Positions 49,052 through 60,000 of a stretch of DNA of 60,000 bases are shown piece by piece. The translations under genes and the position numbers were made by a program. Numbering within the stretch: the stretch's first letter is position 1; each line of letters opens with the position of its first letter. The notes under the pieces were generated by a model, which saw only the letters and a list, made by a program, of their open reading frames with translations, had not been told where the DNA came from and did no database searches. Origin of the DNA: Adiantum capillus-veneris (taxonomy: Eukaryota; Streptophyta; Polypodiopsida; Polypodiales; Pteridaceae); contig CM043948.1 of NCBI GenBank assembly GCA_014529385.2, positions 83,696,260 through 83,756,259 on the forward strand. Reading direction: 5' to 3'.

Positions 49052-49700
49052 AGGGGTTGGAAAAGGGATTCTAGAGAGAGAAAATAACTTTTTGCCTAAG
49101 GACTACTTTTGGGGGAGCTCTGGATAGTAAAAACAGATTTTTCAAAAGTTTTTAAATTTTTTTTAATTTTAGGGTTTTTGGGTGTACATTGTTGACTTTT
49201 TGAGATCAAAAAATGCTTTTTTGACCATAAAATAGATTTAAGGGGGTTTTAACACTAGAATGGTAACCTAATAGGACATAAAAGTGTCCTTTTAGGGTTT
49301 TGGGAAAAATTTCCAAAACCATAGTAGCACCTACAAATTCATTTTCATACTCTTCAAATAATTCAATCAAAATGGTCACTTAACAGGACACAAAAGTGTC
49401 CTCTTACCATTCTAGTGTTAAGGGGATAAAATTTGAGTTTTGAAAATTTTGAAAATTTTCAAATTTTTGGGATTTTTTCAAAACCGGATCAAAAAGGAGG
49501 GAAGTTGGAGGTTCCATATGCCCCCCCCCCCCCCCCCCCCCCCCACCCCCCCCAACCCCACCTTCTCACTAGGTAAGAGCTCATTTAAGAAGTATAAGAC
49601 TACTTTGTCCCCCTACATTTTTGAGGTCATAGAGTGTGTCCACCACCCTCTTCTCATTGGCTAGCCTCTAATTAACCTTAATCCCAAAGGGCCCCTAGAG
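49052..49700. other. Right subterminal region of the TIR element
   Basis: Non-coding and AT-rich. An inverted repeat pairs TAACACTAGAATGGTAA (about 49249-49266) with TTACCATTCTAGTGTTA (about 49404-49420); next to each arm lies the palindrome AGGACA-AAAAGTGTCCT. A run of 24 C plus further C lies at 49521-49553. Confidence 0.65.
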
Positions 49701-49720
49701 GGTTCATATTTTTCCTAATG
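49701..49720 (-). repeat. Right terminal inverted repeat
   Basis: GGTTCATATTTTTCCTAATG, the reverse complement of the left TIR with one mismatch. Confidence 0.9.
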
Positions 49721-52700
49721 CACATGTTGCATACTATGTCTACAAATGTGGCAAAATCAAGTGATAATTTTTGGTATGTGGATTCTGGTGCACCAAATCA
49801 CATGACCAGCCATGGTGAATGGCTTAAGGAAATGCAAACTTTACAAAGTCTTGGTTATGTAAAAATTGGGGATAATAGTGCACATCCTATTATGCATACA
49901 AGAAATGTTCCATTGTCTATGATAGATGGTAAAGTGAAGTACATGGCTAATGTACTACATGTACCCACATTACAAAGAACCTGGTTTCTGTTGGGTAAAT
50001 GGTTGAGTACATGGCTAATGTACTACATGTACCCACATTACAAAGAACCTCGTTTTTGTTGGATAAATGGTTGAGTAGGGTTTACACGTCAGGTTTAACT
50101 TCGATGGTCTCTTTGTCGAAGAGCATAAGAAGGCTGGAAGGCTGGTTACGCAAGGAAAGAAAGTGGATAGAATGTTTACTTTGGATGTAAATGTGCCCAA
50201 AGTGAATGTTGTCATGCTTCCACGAGGTGTAGGTGTTGTTCCAGTATAGAGATTTGGCACAAACGTATTGTTCATGTAAATTTGCAGAGGCTGAAACGAT
50301 GCAGACTAAAGAGATGGTTGCAGGTTTACCGATGTTTCGAGTTGCTGAAATTCAAGAAGTGTGTGAAGCTTGTCAATTTGGAAAGTAGGAAAAGGCATCT
50401 TTTCCTCATGATAAGCATGTAAGTAGGAATGGATTTAGTACATACAGATGTATGGGGTCCGGTAAAGACTACATCTATGGGTGGATGTAAATACTATGTG
50501 AGTTTATTGTTGATGACCATACAATGAAGGTATGGGTCTACTTCATGAAGCAGAAAAGTGAGGTGTTTACGTATTTTCAAAATTTCAAAGTTATGGTTGA
50601 AAAACAGATTGGGAAACCTATAAAGTGCATGAGGTCAGATGGAAGGGGAGAATACTTCTCCAATGAATTCCATAGTTTTCTAAAAAAGCATGGAATTCAG
50701 AGGCAGTTTTCATGTAGATATACTCTACAGCAAAATGGTGTTGCTGAGCGGAAGAACAAGCACATTGCAGAAGTGGCTAGAGCATTAATGAATGAGAAGA
50801 ACATGCCTCGTTTCTATTGGGATGAGGCTGTTGCTACATGTGTTTACATTATGAACAGGACCCCTACTACTGTAGTATATGATATGACACATGAAGAAAA
50901 GTTTAGTGGTGAAAAACCAGATGTATTAGATTTTAAAGTGGTTGGATGTATTGCTTATGTGAGTGTGTCGGATGAGCTAAGAAGTAAGCTTGATCCAAAA
51001 GTAAAAAAATGTGTGTTTGTTGGCTATTCCCTTGAGCAGAAAGGGTACAAGTGTTACAATCATGTCACGAGTAAAGTGAGGGTGAGCAAAGATGTTTTTT
51101 CTTAATGAAATGGCAAGATGGTATGCTGATGTAAAAGACAATTTTGGGGTTGATGTAAGAGAGAATGTGGCTACAAAAAATCCAGGTGCGCAGTCACAAG
51201 TTTCGAGTGGGGTGCAAGTTATGGTGAAAATAGTGGCAGGTTATGTGAAAGAGTGAGTCCTACAAACTCCTCAAATGTATCAAAGAAAGGAATGGAAAAA
51301 GTTGATGATGCCCCTAACTTGCCAAATTCAAGTGTTGGTTATGATGATGGCGATAGGAGTGGTTCTAAGCACAGTATGGATGAGGAGTTTAGCATAGCCT
51401 CTATGAAGGCTATGGGTGCAAAAAGAATGCAAAGAGGGATAGGGCACCTGGAAGTGATTCTGGACCACGCAGGTTAGTAAGAGCAATAAACTATGTGCAA
51501 AGATTGACTTATGACAGTTATGTGGCTCGTCATTGTACATTTATGGTGAAGATTACATAGGAAGAACCCACATGTTTTGAGGATGATGTCAAGGATAAGA
51601 AATGGCGGCAAGCTATGGATGAAGAGATGGTTGCACTTGATGCAAATGAAACATTGGAATTGGTGCCATTACCAAAGGATAAGAAGGCAATTGGATGTAA
51701 GTGGGTTTACAAAATAAAGCATAATGTTGATGGTAGTGTGAGTAGGTACAAGGCTAGACTTGTGGCCAAAGGTTATGCATAGACTTATGGGATTGATTAT
51801 GAGGAGGCGTTCAGCCTTGTAGCTAAGATGGCTATCGTTCATGTGTTTATTGCAGTGGCTGCCACATTAAAATGGTTGTTGAAACACATGGATGTAAAGA
51901 ATGCATTTTTTAAAGGAGACTTGGAGGAAACTATATATATGGAACAGCCACAAGGTTATGCAAATATGAAGCTACGTGACCTTGTATGCAGGTTAAAGAA
52001 AGCATTGTATGGGTTGAAGCAAGCACCTAGAGCTTGGTATGAGAGGATTGTGGCATTCCTCATTTCATTGGGCTTTGTGATGTCTGATGCAAACCATTCA
52101 TTGTATGTGCGGAAGAATGAGGCAAGAATTGTGGTAATATGTATCTATGTGGATGATTTGATTGTTGGAGGCAATAATGTGGCTAAAGTAGAGGGCATGC
52201 AGGCTCTATTCATGAGTTTGACATGAAAGACTTGGGAGAATTGCGATATTTCTTGGGCATTGAAATTTTACACACGAAAGAAGGTGTACGGTTGTCACAA
52301 AGACAATATGATTTGAATGTGTTGAAAAAGTATGATATGACTGATTGTAAGTCAATTACAATGCCGTTAGATCAGAATTTGAAGTTGGGGAATGATGCAA
52401 GTTAAGTGCTTGATAATGCTCACGTCCAGACTTGAGCTACAAAGTTGGGTTGGTGAGTCACTTTATGCAGTCTCCAAGGAAACCACACTTGAATGCAATG
52501 AGACATACTTTGCGCTATGTGAATGCTACTTTGGATTACGCACTCTTCTATAGGGATGATGTGAAGTTGCAGCTCTAGGGCTACGTAGATGTGGATTGGG
52601 CTGATAGTACATACGATTGCAGGTCCCAGTGGATTCATGTTCTCACTTGGGAGTGTTGCTATCACATGGAGCAGCAAGAAGCTACTTACGGTTGCTCTTT

Positions 52701-53035
52701 TGACTATAGAAGCAGAGTACAGGGGTGTTGTAGTGGCGGCATGTGAGATAGCATGGCAAGATTGCTACTTCACGACTTTGAAGTACAGGTACAGAGGCCG
52801 GTTGTCAGTTATTGTGAAAACCTTAGCAGCATATAATTGGCACAAACCCAATGTTTCATACCAAGACAAAGCACATTGAGGTGCATTACCAGTTCATCAG
52901 AGAGAGGGTCTTAGCAAGTGACATTGACCTATAGTACGTGGCGACGGATGAGCAAGTTGTAGATATCTTCACAAAGTCCCTTGGAGCGGCGAAGCTACGA
53001 CGATTTTGAGCGATGCTTGGCATACAAGAGATGGC
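49721..53035 (+). pseudogene. Protease, integrase, RT and RNase H of element E, broken
   Basis: Resumes the retroelement frame right after the TIR. Protease motif WYVDSGAPNHMTSHGEW near 49770-49820. A 68 bp tandem duplication (units at about 49941 and 50009) disrupts the region after it. Integrase DDE core is at 50524-51105 (FKVMVEKQIGK, MRSDGRGEY, NGVAERKNKH). RT starts near 51690 with a TAG at 51780-51782 and continues at 51828-52226 (YVDDLIVGG) and 52223-52405. RNase H follows in pieces at 52560-53000. Many stops and shifts are consistent with age. Confidence 0.9.
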
Positions 53036-53039
53036 GTTG

Positions 53040-53323
53040 AGCTTGAGGGGGAGTATTGAGATGTCAAGCTCAACATGTATGACTCCTGGATGACTATCAC
53101 CAAGAGTTGTCATCATTGGCGTGCCTTGGTGGATACGCATATCTTCGTCCGAGTTGGTCTACTTATCGGAGTGATGACACACTTATCTATCCACCTCATC
53201 CACTAGCGGTTCATACTAGACTGTTGTATTAGTTCCCATTTTATGTTGTATTTTCCCTTATGTTTTGTAGACCTCTTATCTTGAGTTTGTGAAGAAGAAG
53301 AAGTACAATCTTTTGCCTCCATC

Positions 53324-53413
<90 letters not shown>

Positions 53414-53452
53414 TGCAAGAGCTCAAGCTCTCTCCTGCTCTATCTCTTGGCA
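53040..53452 (+). repeat. Polypurine tract and 3' LTR of element E
   Basis: The purine tract TTGAGGGGGAG precedes the LTR at 53054-53452. The LTR starts TATTGAG (TG mutated to TA) and is 399 bp because it contains (GT)42 at 53327-53410. Confidence 0.9.
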
Positions 53453-53492
53453 ATATGTGTGTGAGAACATCTGAAGAAAAATGGTATGGAGA

Positions 53493-53565
53493 TGGCAAGA
53501 ATTGCACACGCGAGCCTCCTCAGTAATGAGTGTCAGGTGGTCCGCTTAACGCGCCACCACAACTG
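53493..53565 (-). mobile_element. Possible tRNA-derived SINE head
   Basis: On the minus strand an A-box-like TGGCGCGTTAAGCGG is followed ~45 bp later by a B-box-like GTGTGCAATTCTTGCC. Body and tail not defined. Confidence 0.3.
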
Positions 53566-54531
53566 CACCATCCGATAACAAAAACACTACAGCTAAGGTG
53601 AACACACTCGCAGCAACTTCAAAAGAGAATACATTCCACGAGGGAATACCACCAATGCCAGGGCTAAGTTTGCAGTGTATAGGTAAGTCCACCCACATAA
53701 GTCACACCTCTCCAAGTCGCACATCACTATCCATTTGACCAGTGTGAGAGAGGGAGCCCACAAAATGACTTATCACTCAAAGGGTCTTGTGATGCATAAG
53801 ACCATGCATAAGGAGACGCAATGAGTGTCCAATGAATCACGTATAGCAAATACATACTAAAGTATCATAAACTCACTCAAGGCTATTTTTTGGCTCCATA
53901 ATTTCCCTGCATAGATGGTCTACATCAGCAAGGACTACAAGATATATAGGGATCACTCGGACAACCCCAATTTCTACCATGCCCATGTCCAAGTGTTCTT
54001 TGAAACTGTTTCACATGCAAAAAGTAATTTTTTGTTGGAAACCACTTTGAGCATTATGCATTGCCTTCTAGTTGTATTTTTTTACCGTGTGGAGAGGAAC
54101 CAAGCGTATTGAAAGGCCTTGTGCAAGAATCTGAAAGTGGGTGGCGGCCCTCGCTTTGCACAACTGCAATGGAGGTGGTGTGTATCGAGCCCCTAGATCT
54201 CAAACCCCACAATGGGCTCAACCTACATGATTTTGAGCATTGCTCGCAATCACCCTATTCAAAATCTTAACCGCCACTTTGTTGTTTGCTCCTTTCAATC
54301 TGTTGCGCTTCTGATGACTCCAATTCCTCAATGACTACTCAACCTCTCTTCCCTCCACTTGATGGTCTTGCAGCTATTGTGTTTGGGCTTGAAAGTCTCT
54401 TAGCCGTGCTAGGAGAAAGGGCATCGAGCTACTGATTGATGGTGACACTTACCCTCTTATCCTCCCTCCTCGCCTTCTTGTGTAATGTTGCAAGTCAAAA
54501 AAATAGTGAGGACACTATACAATAACGAGTA
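53566..54531. other. No recognised gene
   Basis: An open frame at 53915-54112 (VYISKDYKIYRDHSDNPN...) begins at an ATG but has no family I can name. Otherwise unremarkable sequence. Confidence 0.35.
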
Positions 54532-55047
54532 TCACATTTTTTGCATAAAAAGGAAATAACTTATCGTTGTATACTTTTGCTTCGTCTTTAGGAAACTCTC
54601 CATTGACATAGTCCAAGAACCATGGATAGTCTCTCTATGCATCCTTACCATGGAGCTTATATATCCAGTCGTTGGGATAGATCCCACTCTCCTCTCTCTT
54701 AGGCTCCACCCATGCATTGGGATGCTCAGAGTACATACTACGCAAGCCTTTCTTGACGGCCCCCAACCCCCATCTACAATGTACAATCTTGAAATAATTA
54801 TATGCACCCATAATAGATGTATAATAGATGTCACATTGTACATGCAAAGTGCAGTTTCTCTCTCCATTTTTTGTGGCTCGTATGGTTGTCTTCCACAACA
54901 CAAATTCTTTGCCAAAGTGATCTTCTCAAAAATCTTGCATTGCCTCTCCAAGAGATAGGCCATAATCCGTGTGTGGAGCTTCTTCACCGTTGAGTTCTTG
55001 ATCTCCATCTTCCGCACCAAGCTCAATACACACTGCGCTTTAAGCAT
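54532..55047 (-). pseudogene. Unrecognised decayed coding region, left part
   Basis: Several overlapping minus-strand frames give protein-like sequence: MEIKNSTVKKLHTRIMAYLL, ERQCKIFEKITLAKN, then in a second frame LGAVKKGLRSMYSEHPNAWV and ESGIYPNDWIYKLHGKDA, a stop, and RDYPWFLDYVNGEFPKD. Frame changes and stops show decay. The reading continues to the edge of the LTR element at 55051, so that element probably inserted into it. Family not recognised. Confidence 0.4.
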
Positions 55048-55050
55048 TAT

Positions 55051-55692
<642 letters not shown>

Positions 55693-56596
55693 TGTCGCAT
55701 GCTTACACTGCAATGAGAAACCATAGCCAAGGCGACTTGCGGCAATCCTATATGTGTCAAGGAAGCCCTTTTAATCAATGATGCCGTTATCAGGTAGTGC
55801 CTCTAGACACTTTTCACGGGCCGCACTATCCTTTCACAAGGCTTAAGCACTCATGAAAAAAAGCATGGCAAGCAAGCTTCTCAAGTTGGAATTAATTTTT
55901 GGGTGTGCTAGCTGCAAATCATTGTGTGCTAGCTGCAACAGCCAGAATCTAGATTACGTGCTCTCAACTCCCTTTACTGCACTGCCTTAACTCCCCCTTG
56001 ATGCTCTGTTGATCTAGTCGCAGGCCCCTCTTCGTGAAGGCACCACTACCCTTCATTGTCGCCCTAACCACCTTGCGTCAGTACTGACGTAGCCCTGCAA
56101 GCCCACGTAACATTTTTTTACAGAGAATAGTTTTGTTTTCAAATTAAAAAATGGCCTTATTATTTATTTTAATATAATGTTCACACTACAAGGATGTAAT
56201 GACGAAGGTCCTTGTATGATGATCATGTGTATGGAAAAAATTATGTATGATGACAAATTGATTCCAACCCGTAAACCACTTTTATGTTTTTTTTGTGAAG
56301 CCTTAAGTGAAGGTATTAGACATTGCCCCGGTGAGTACGATAATGCCAGAGGTAAGACCTTCCCCATAAAAGCCCGACTTTGTTTTATGTAGTCACTTCT
56401 CATGAAGTTAACCAATAAACCTAAGCCTAAGATTTGGGTGTAAACCAAAAACCCTTGTATTGGTAGTAGCATCAGGTTGCGAGAAAACCTAAACTTCATA
56501 GGTGGCGAGTATACCAAAAACTTGTGTCATGAGAGTGAAGAACTTACCTCAAGGGGGCATATGATGATGATGCCAAGTTTGGCTGAAGGGGCTAAT

Positions 56597-56800
56597 TGTT
56601 GGGATCAACCCAACTTGGGCGTTCATGAGGTGTGAACAACATGTAAGAGCTTTAAAAGGTGCAAGACTTAATGTAATAGCTCTCTTTATTTGTGTCCACT
56701 CATGAGTTTATCCTAGTATCCTCTCCTTTATCTCATCTGCTCTCTCTTGCCCCTAACTATGTCTCTTTGTGATGCCATTGGCTTTCTCATGAATTCAACA
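56597..56800 (+). repeat. 3' LTR of the small element
   Basis: TGTTGGGATCAACCC...GAATTCAACA. Confidence 0.75.
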
Positions 56801-57910
56801 TTAGCAACATCTCACTCATATATATGGCCTTGTTCTCTAATGTTACTATACCTACCTTTCCAACTACCATCAGTAGATGTGCATTCTCAACCACTACGAG
56901 AATGGCTTCTCCTGTGGTGTCGGAATAGATGTCTCAGTCATGGAAACCTTCACCCTTGGCCTATATGTTTACCAAACAACATTTTCTACAATGTTTCATT
57001 GGGTATAATTCTATAGATAATCATCCAAAAAACCAATACATTCAAAAGTAAAGAATACTCACTCCACAGGCTGATGCGTAAACACAACATGGGACACTCT
57101 AAGGGGATAATTTTTCACCTTTCCCTCTCCTACCCACAAATGAAATACACTTTCAAAAAAAGTCTGCGCCATTCTCTGGATTGATATTTATTTCCAACCC
57201 CTTCCAAACAAAGAAGTTCTCCATCGTACTTAGAGCCATGTCATAGCTTGCTTTTACTCCAGTTCTCTTGAAAGGTACTCTCTATTGTTCTTAGCATGTA
57301 AAGTTCTACGTTTTCTACCTATACATTACATCAAACTCCTCTTATAGTACGCAACATAAAGACAAATTGATTTTTAAACAAAAGATAGTCAATTCATTCA
57401 ATGTATGTGTACTATAAATTACACTCTAGCAAAGACATCGGTAGTCTAAACCATCTTGAACGGTTCATGGCCATGCCACAAATCACCCTCTTAGATTTTT
57501 CCATGTCCTCCTCATTGAACTTATCCAACAAGGATTATGGGTCCACAAGTGCCAAGTTTTGCATTATGAGGATGTCGTGGGCCACTAGTGGTGTGAGGCA
57601 CGTGGACTAGTGTGACCCTAGTTTTTTTAGTAACAATTTAGCGACCATTTGAAATTCAAGTTCAACAAAGATAATGTAAAGAACCTTACTTATTGATCAT
57701 GTTGAGTACTAATAGAAACTCCGCTATCTCTACTTCACGAGCCTGCACTCAAACTTCAAGGTTGAGAATTCATCTAGCCGCTCGAGCAATGCTCAATATT
57801 TCCATGTGTGACATGATGATTCCCATCCCACGCAATAAACATTTTCTCCTCCATATGATTGAGCTCTTTAACGTGTCTAATTTGATCATTCAAAAGTAGC
57901 AAACACCATC
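56801..57910 (-). other. Possibly decayed coding, right part; no gene assigned
   Basis: Minus-strand segment 57411-57540 translates as DKFNEEDMEKSKRVICGMAM, NRSRWFRLPMSLLE, which is protein-like. I see nothing definite between 56801 and 57400. Confidence 0.3.
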
Positions 57911-57920
57911 AATTGTCTCC

Positions 57921-58247
57921 CTAAACACTATGCCTACTGAAAGGTACAAGATTGTGTCCAGGGAAAGCTTTTAACATGATAAAACATGCCAACTTAGGTT
58001 GATAGCCTCTTTCAACTATAGAATCCACGAGTTCTACCACACAATCATTATTCATTCGAATGGTCAAATTGGCCAAAAGACGATAAAGAGGAATTCTTGG
58101 CAAGAGGTGATTGTATGGGACAATATGTGCATTAATCCATGGAGAAGAAATGTGCCTATCATCCAAAGAGATTACTAATGGTTCATTACCGGTATTTTGT
58201 GGCTCTATGGGAAGTGGTTGCACCCATCCATGGAGTAACGTGTGCAA
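57921..58247 (-). pseudogene. Unrecognised coding fragment
   Basis: Open minus-strand frame of 108 codons: VQPLPIEPQNTGNEPLVISL, NAHIVPYNHLLPRIPLYRLL, MNNDCVVELVDSIVERGYQP. Composition is coding-like, with no repeat. It may be the 5' part of the same decayed gene as 54532-55047, interrupted by the small LTR element. No family recognised. Confidence 0.35.
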
Positions 58248-58604
58248 TCGTCACCATAGACGCAACGATCATAGATTTTGTTTCTTACGACGAACCACTT
58301 TCTTGAGTCATGTTCATTGGAGTTTCTTTTTGAAGGTTGACTCCTTTTTTAATTGGTTTCTTATAAGAATTGGATTTTTTTTTTGGCAATGAAAGTGAGA
58401 ATGAGGGAGTGAGAATGCAAGAGGTAGACGAAGAGAAAGGGCGAGTGAGAGAGGGAATGAGAGAAGGTGGGTGTGGGAGATAGAGGGATAGAATGGACAG
58501 GTGAGAGAAAGAGTGATAAGGGTGGGAGGGAGGGGTAGCGGGGAATGGAAGGGGGCTTTGAGTTTATGAGAGAGAAGGGAGGCTTAGAGCACACAAGAGA
58601 CTGT

Positions 58605-58725
<121 letters not shown>

Positions 58726-58939
58726 TTGCTTGAGAGAAAGTGGGAGGGAGGGGTAGAGGGGAATGGAGGGAGTATCGGAGCGAGGGTGGGAGGGGAATGG
58801 AAGGGGGCTCAGAGCACATGAGAGAGAACACGGGGCTTAGAGGGCACAAGAGAGAGTGAGAGTGAGAGAGAGAGAGCCTCTTGAGAGAAAGGGGGACAAG
58901 GGGATGGAGGGCCCCTTTTACAGGGGTTCCCCCTAACAA

Positions 58940-59285
58940 TTGTGGTTGAGCGTTGATTGAGCAGGGACATCCACGTGGACTACCCTCGCCCACGGGGCAG
59001 TCCACATAGCTTTCCCCGTGGAATTTGCATCCCGTGCAGTCCATGGGCTACCCCCGTGGATTGCCACATGGGCGGCACTTGTCCAGTCGTAGTCCACATG
59101 GCCTACCATGTGGACTACCCCATGAACAGTGCCATCTGTGTGGCATGCCACGACGTCTTTTTGTGCCAATGTGGCACACCACGTGGGCAAGCCTATGTAC
59201 ACATGTCCTATCATGTGTAGCCCTTGTAGCATGCCACATAGATGGCACCATCCACGGGGTAGTCCACGGGGCAAATTGCATACAT
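58940..59285. repeat. Dense array of CACGTG-like dyads
   Basis: At least a dozen copies of CCACGTGG, CCACATGG, CCATGTGG, CCGTGG or CACGGGG occur in ~340 bp, often within GTAGTCCACATGG-type contexts. This looks like a degenerate short tandem repeat. The repeats also give a His/Val-rich minus-strand translation without a known domain. Confidence 0.55.
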
Positions 59286-59373
59286 GGCCGCCCGAGTGTG
59301 AGAGGGAGAGAGAGAGGAGGGAGAGAGGAGGGAGATAGAGAGAGTGAGAGAGAAGGGGAGGGGGGAGGATAGA

Positions 59374-59374
59374 G

Positions 59375-59467
<93 letters not shown>

Positions 59468-59476
59468 GAGAGAGAG
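59374..59476 (+). repeat. (GA)n followed by 70 consecutive G
   Basis: GA at 59374-59396, an unbroken G run 59397-59466, then GA again. It can form G-quadruplexes and is a likely place for sequencing or assembly error in length. Confidence 0.9.
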
Positions 59477-59599
59477 ATTTCATTATCGTCCTCGGAGGTC
59501 AAATATGACCTATGGGACCAAGAAAACAAACATGGTTGGACCTTTGACTAGAGGAGTACATGGAGTCCTAATCATGACTAATGTGGCTACAAAAAAATT

Positions 59600-60000
59600 G
59601 TGACATATGTCACTTAGAGGAGGGAGAAGGGGAAGATGGTTTAGGAGTTTTTGGAGTCTGAAACTCCTCAATGATGGCCTTGCCGCCTCGGTAGATGGCC
59701 CATTTTCCAGCTGCTCATGCTTCTCAAACCTTTTGGAGTTCTTGTTTCTTGACTTTGAGTTGGGAAGGGGTCAAGGCCTTGCTTACCCATATTTTGGTGC
59801 CCTGGAGAAGTCGTGCTTGTTGTAGAAGTGCTATGCGCGCCTCTTTAGCCTTGAAGACCAAGATGCATTGGTTGGTGCAATTGTCGGGGTGAACCTTCTC
59901 AATTGTGTTGGGATCAAACTCGGTTGGGTGGATGGCTTGGTTGAGCTTCACTCGTGTTGATGTGTAGTCGTCGTTCTCTCCCCACCAAGTAGAGGGCAAG
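59600..60000 (-). pseudogene. LINE ORF1-like fragment, runs off the right edge
   Basis: Minus-strand frame 59999-59724 reads FKAKEARIALLQQARLLQGT, KIWVSKALTPSQLKVKKQEL, then a stop, and in the same frame GKWAIYRGGKAIIEE after one more stop. The order 'nucleotide-binding-like strand, short helix, L-T-x-x-Q-basic helix, G-K-x-x-x-x-G-G-K' is what I recall from ORF1-type proteins of plant LINE retrotransposons. Two stops (59724-59726 and near 59715) mark decay. The assignment is from memory of the pattern and is moderate; the rest of the gene is outside the window. Confidence 0.5.

Larger units (their letters stand above)
34264..49720 (+). mobile_element. DNA transposon with 20 bp TIRs carrying a histone H3-like gene (about 9.9 kb without element D)
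   Basis: The left end is CATTAGGAGAAATATGAACC (34264-34283). The right end (49701-49720), read on the minus strand, is the same except for one base. A second shared block, GGGATTAAGG(C/T)TAAT, follows inside both ends (34317-34331; reverse complement at 49671-49685). The insertion splits the gag-pol of element E; the outer sequences on both sides belong to one continuous retroelement. No clean target duplication is seen: left flank TGCAACCA and right flank TGCACATG share only TGCA-C, so the TSD is damaged, very short or absent. The cargo is described separately. I do not recognise the superfamily from the TIRs. Confidence 0.88.
32550..53452 (+). mobile_element. Ty1/copia element E, split by a nested 15.5 kb insertion
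   Basis: 5' LTR 32550-32891 and 3' LTR 53054-53452 are direct repeats of the same sequence. Flanking pentamers are ACATG (32545-32549) and ATATG (53453-53457), one mismatch. gag is at 33.3-34.26 kb and protease to RNase H at 49.72-53.0 kb; the 15,457 bp in between is foreign. Without it E is about 5.4 kb, normal for copia. LTR divergence is clearly higher than in A, B or D (over 20 substitutions plus indels by eye), so E is older. It belongs to a different copia lineage from A/B/D. Confidence 0.93.

Noticed and set aside
34264-49720. Assigning the TIR element to CACTA, Mutator, hAT or PIF/Harbinger
   Set aside because: Termini CATTAGGA do not match the CACTA start, TIRs are too short for typical Mutator, and no clean 8, 3 or 2 bp target duplication is visible.

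Overview
The window looks like a transposon-rich stretch of nuclear DNA from a land plant with a large genome. The recognisable host-type genes are plant ones: an RMA-type RING E3 ligase (intact), and decayed NPH3, PPR and geranylgeranyl-diphosphate-synthase pieces. Plant-type Ty1/copia elements with initiator-Met-tRNA primer sites are abundant, and (GT)n, (GA)n and C/G tracts are very frequent. The sequence does not let me name the species. Almost everything apart from the RING gene is mobile or broken.

Layout. 0-13.8 kb: a partial 3' gene end, the RING gene on the minus strand, two inverted copies of a ~356 bp TA-flanked MITE, an NPH3 pseudogene, a PPR pseudogene, tandem duplications and many microsatellites. 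13.8-19.4 kb: copia element A (TSD GGGGG). 20.8-27.5 kb: element B of the same family, a mosaic of two lineages with a 1.25 kb internal duplication; a paralogous copy of its target site without the insertion lies just downstream (28.1 kb). 27.5-32.5 kb: inverted and direct duplications with long microsatellites.

32.6-53.5 kb is a three-level nest. An older copia element E (LTRs 32550-32891 and 53054-53452) is split in its gag-pol region by a 15.46 kb insertion (34264-49720) bounded by 20-bp terminal inverted repeats that differ at one base. That insertion is itself interrupted by copia element D (35042-40562, TSD GGTGG). Without D the TIR element is about 9.9 kb. It holds a spliced plus-strand gene that is probably transposase-like, a plus-strand gene for a divergent histone H3 with an H3-like N-terminal tail and a very long linker, a central palindrome, and two minus-strand genes of unknown function with short GT-AG introns. 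All these genes are decayed. A DNA transposon carrying a histone H3 fold is the most unusual object in the window.

53.5-60 kb: an unrecognised decayed minus-strand coding region interrupted by a small LTR element (55051-56800) with an antisense GGPP-synthase fragment between its LTRs. Then a (GT)n(GA)n array, a region dense in CACGTG-like dyads, a 70-base G run, and a LINE-ORF1-like fragment leaving the window.
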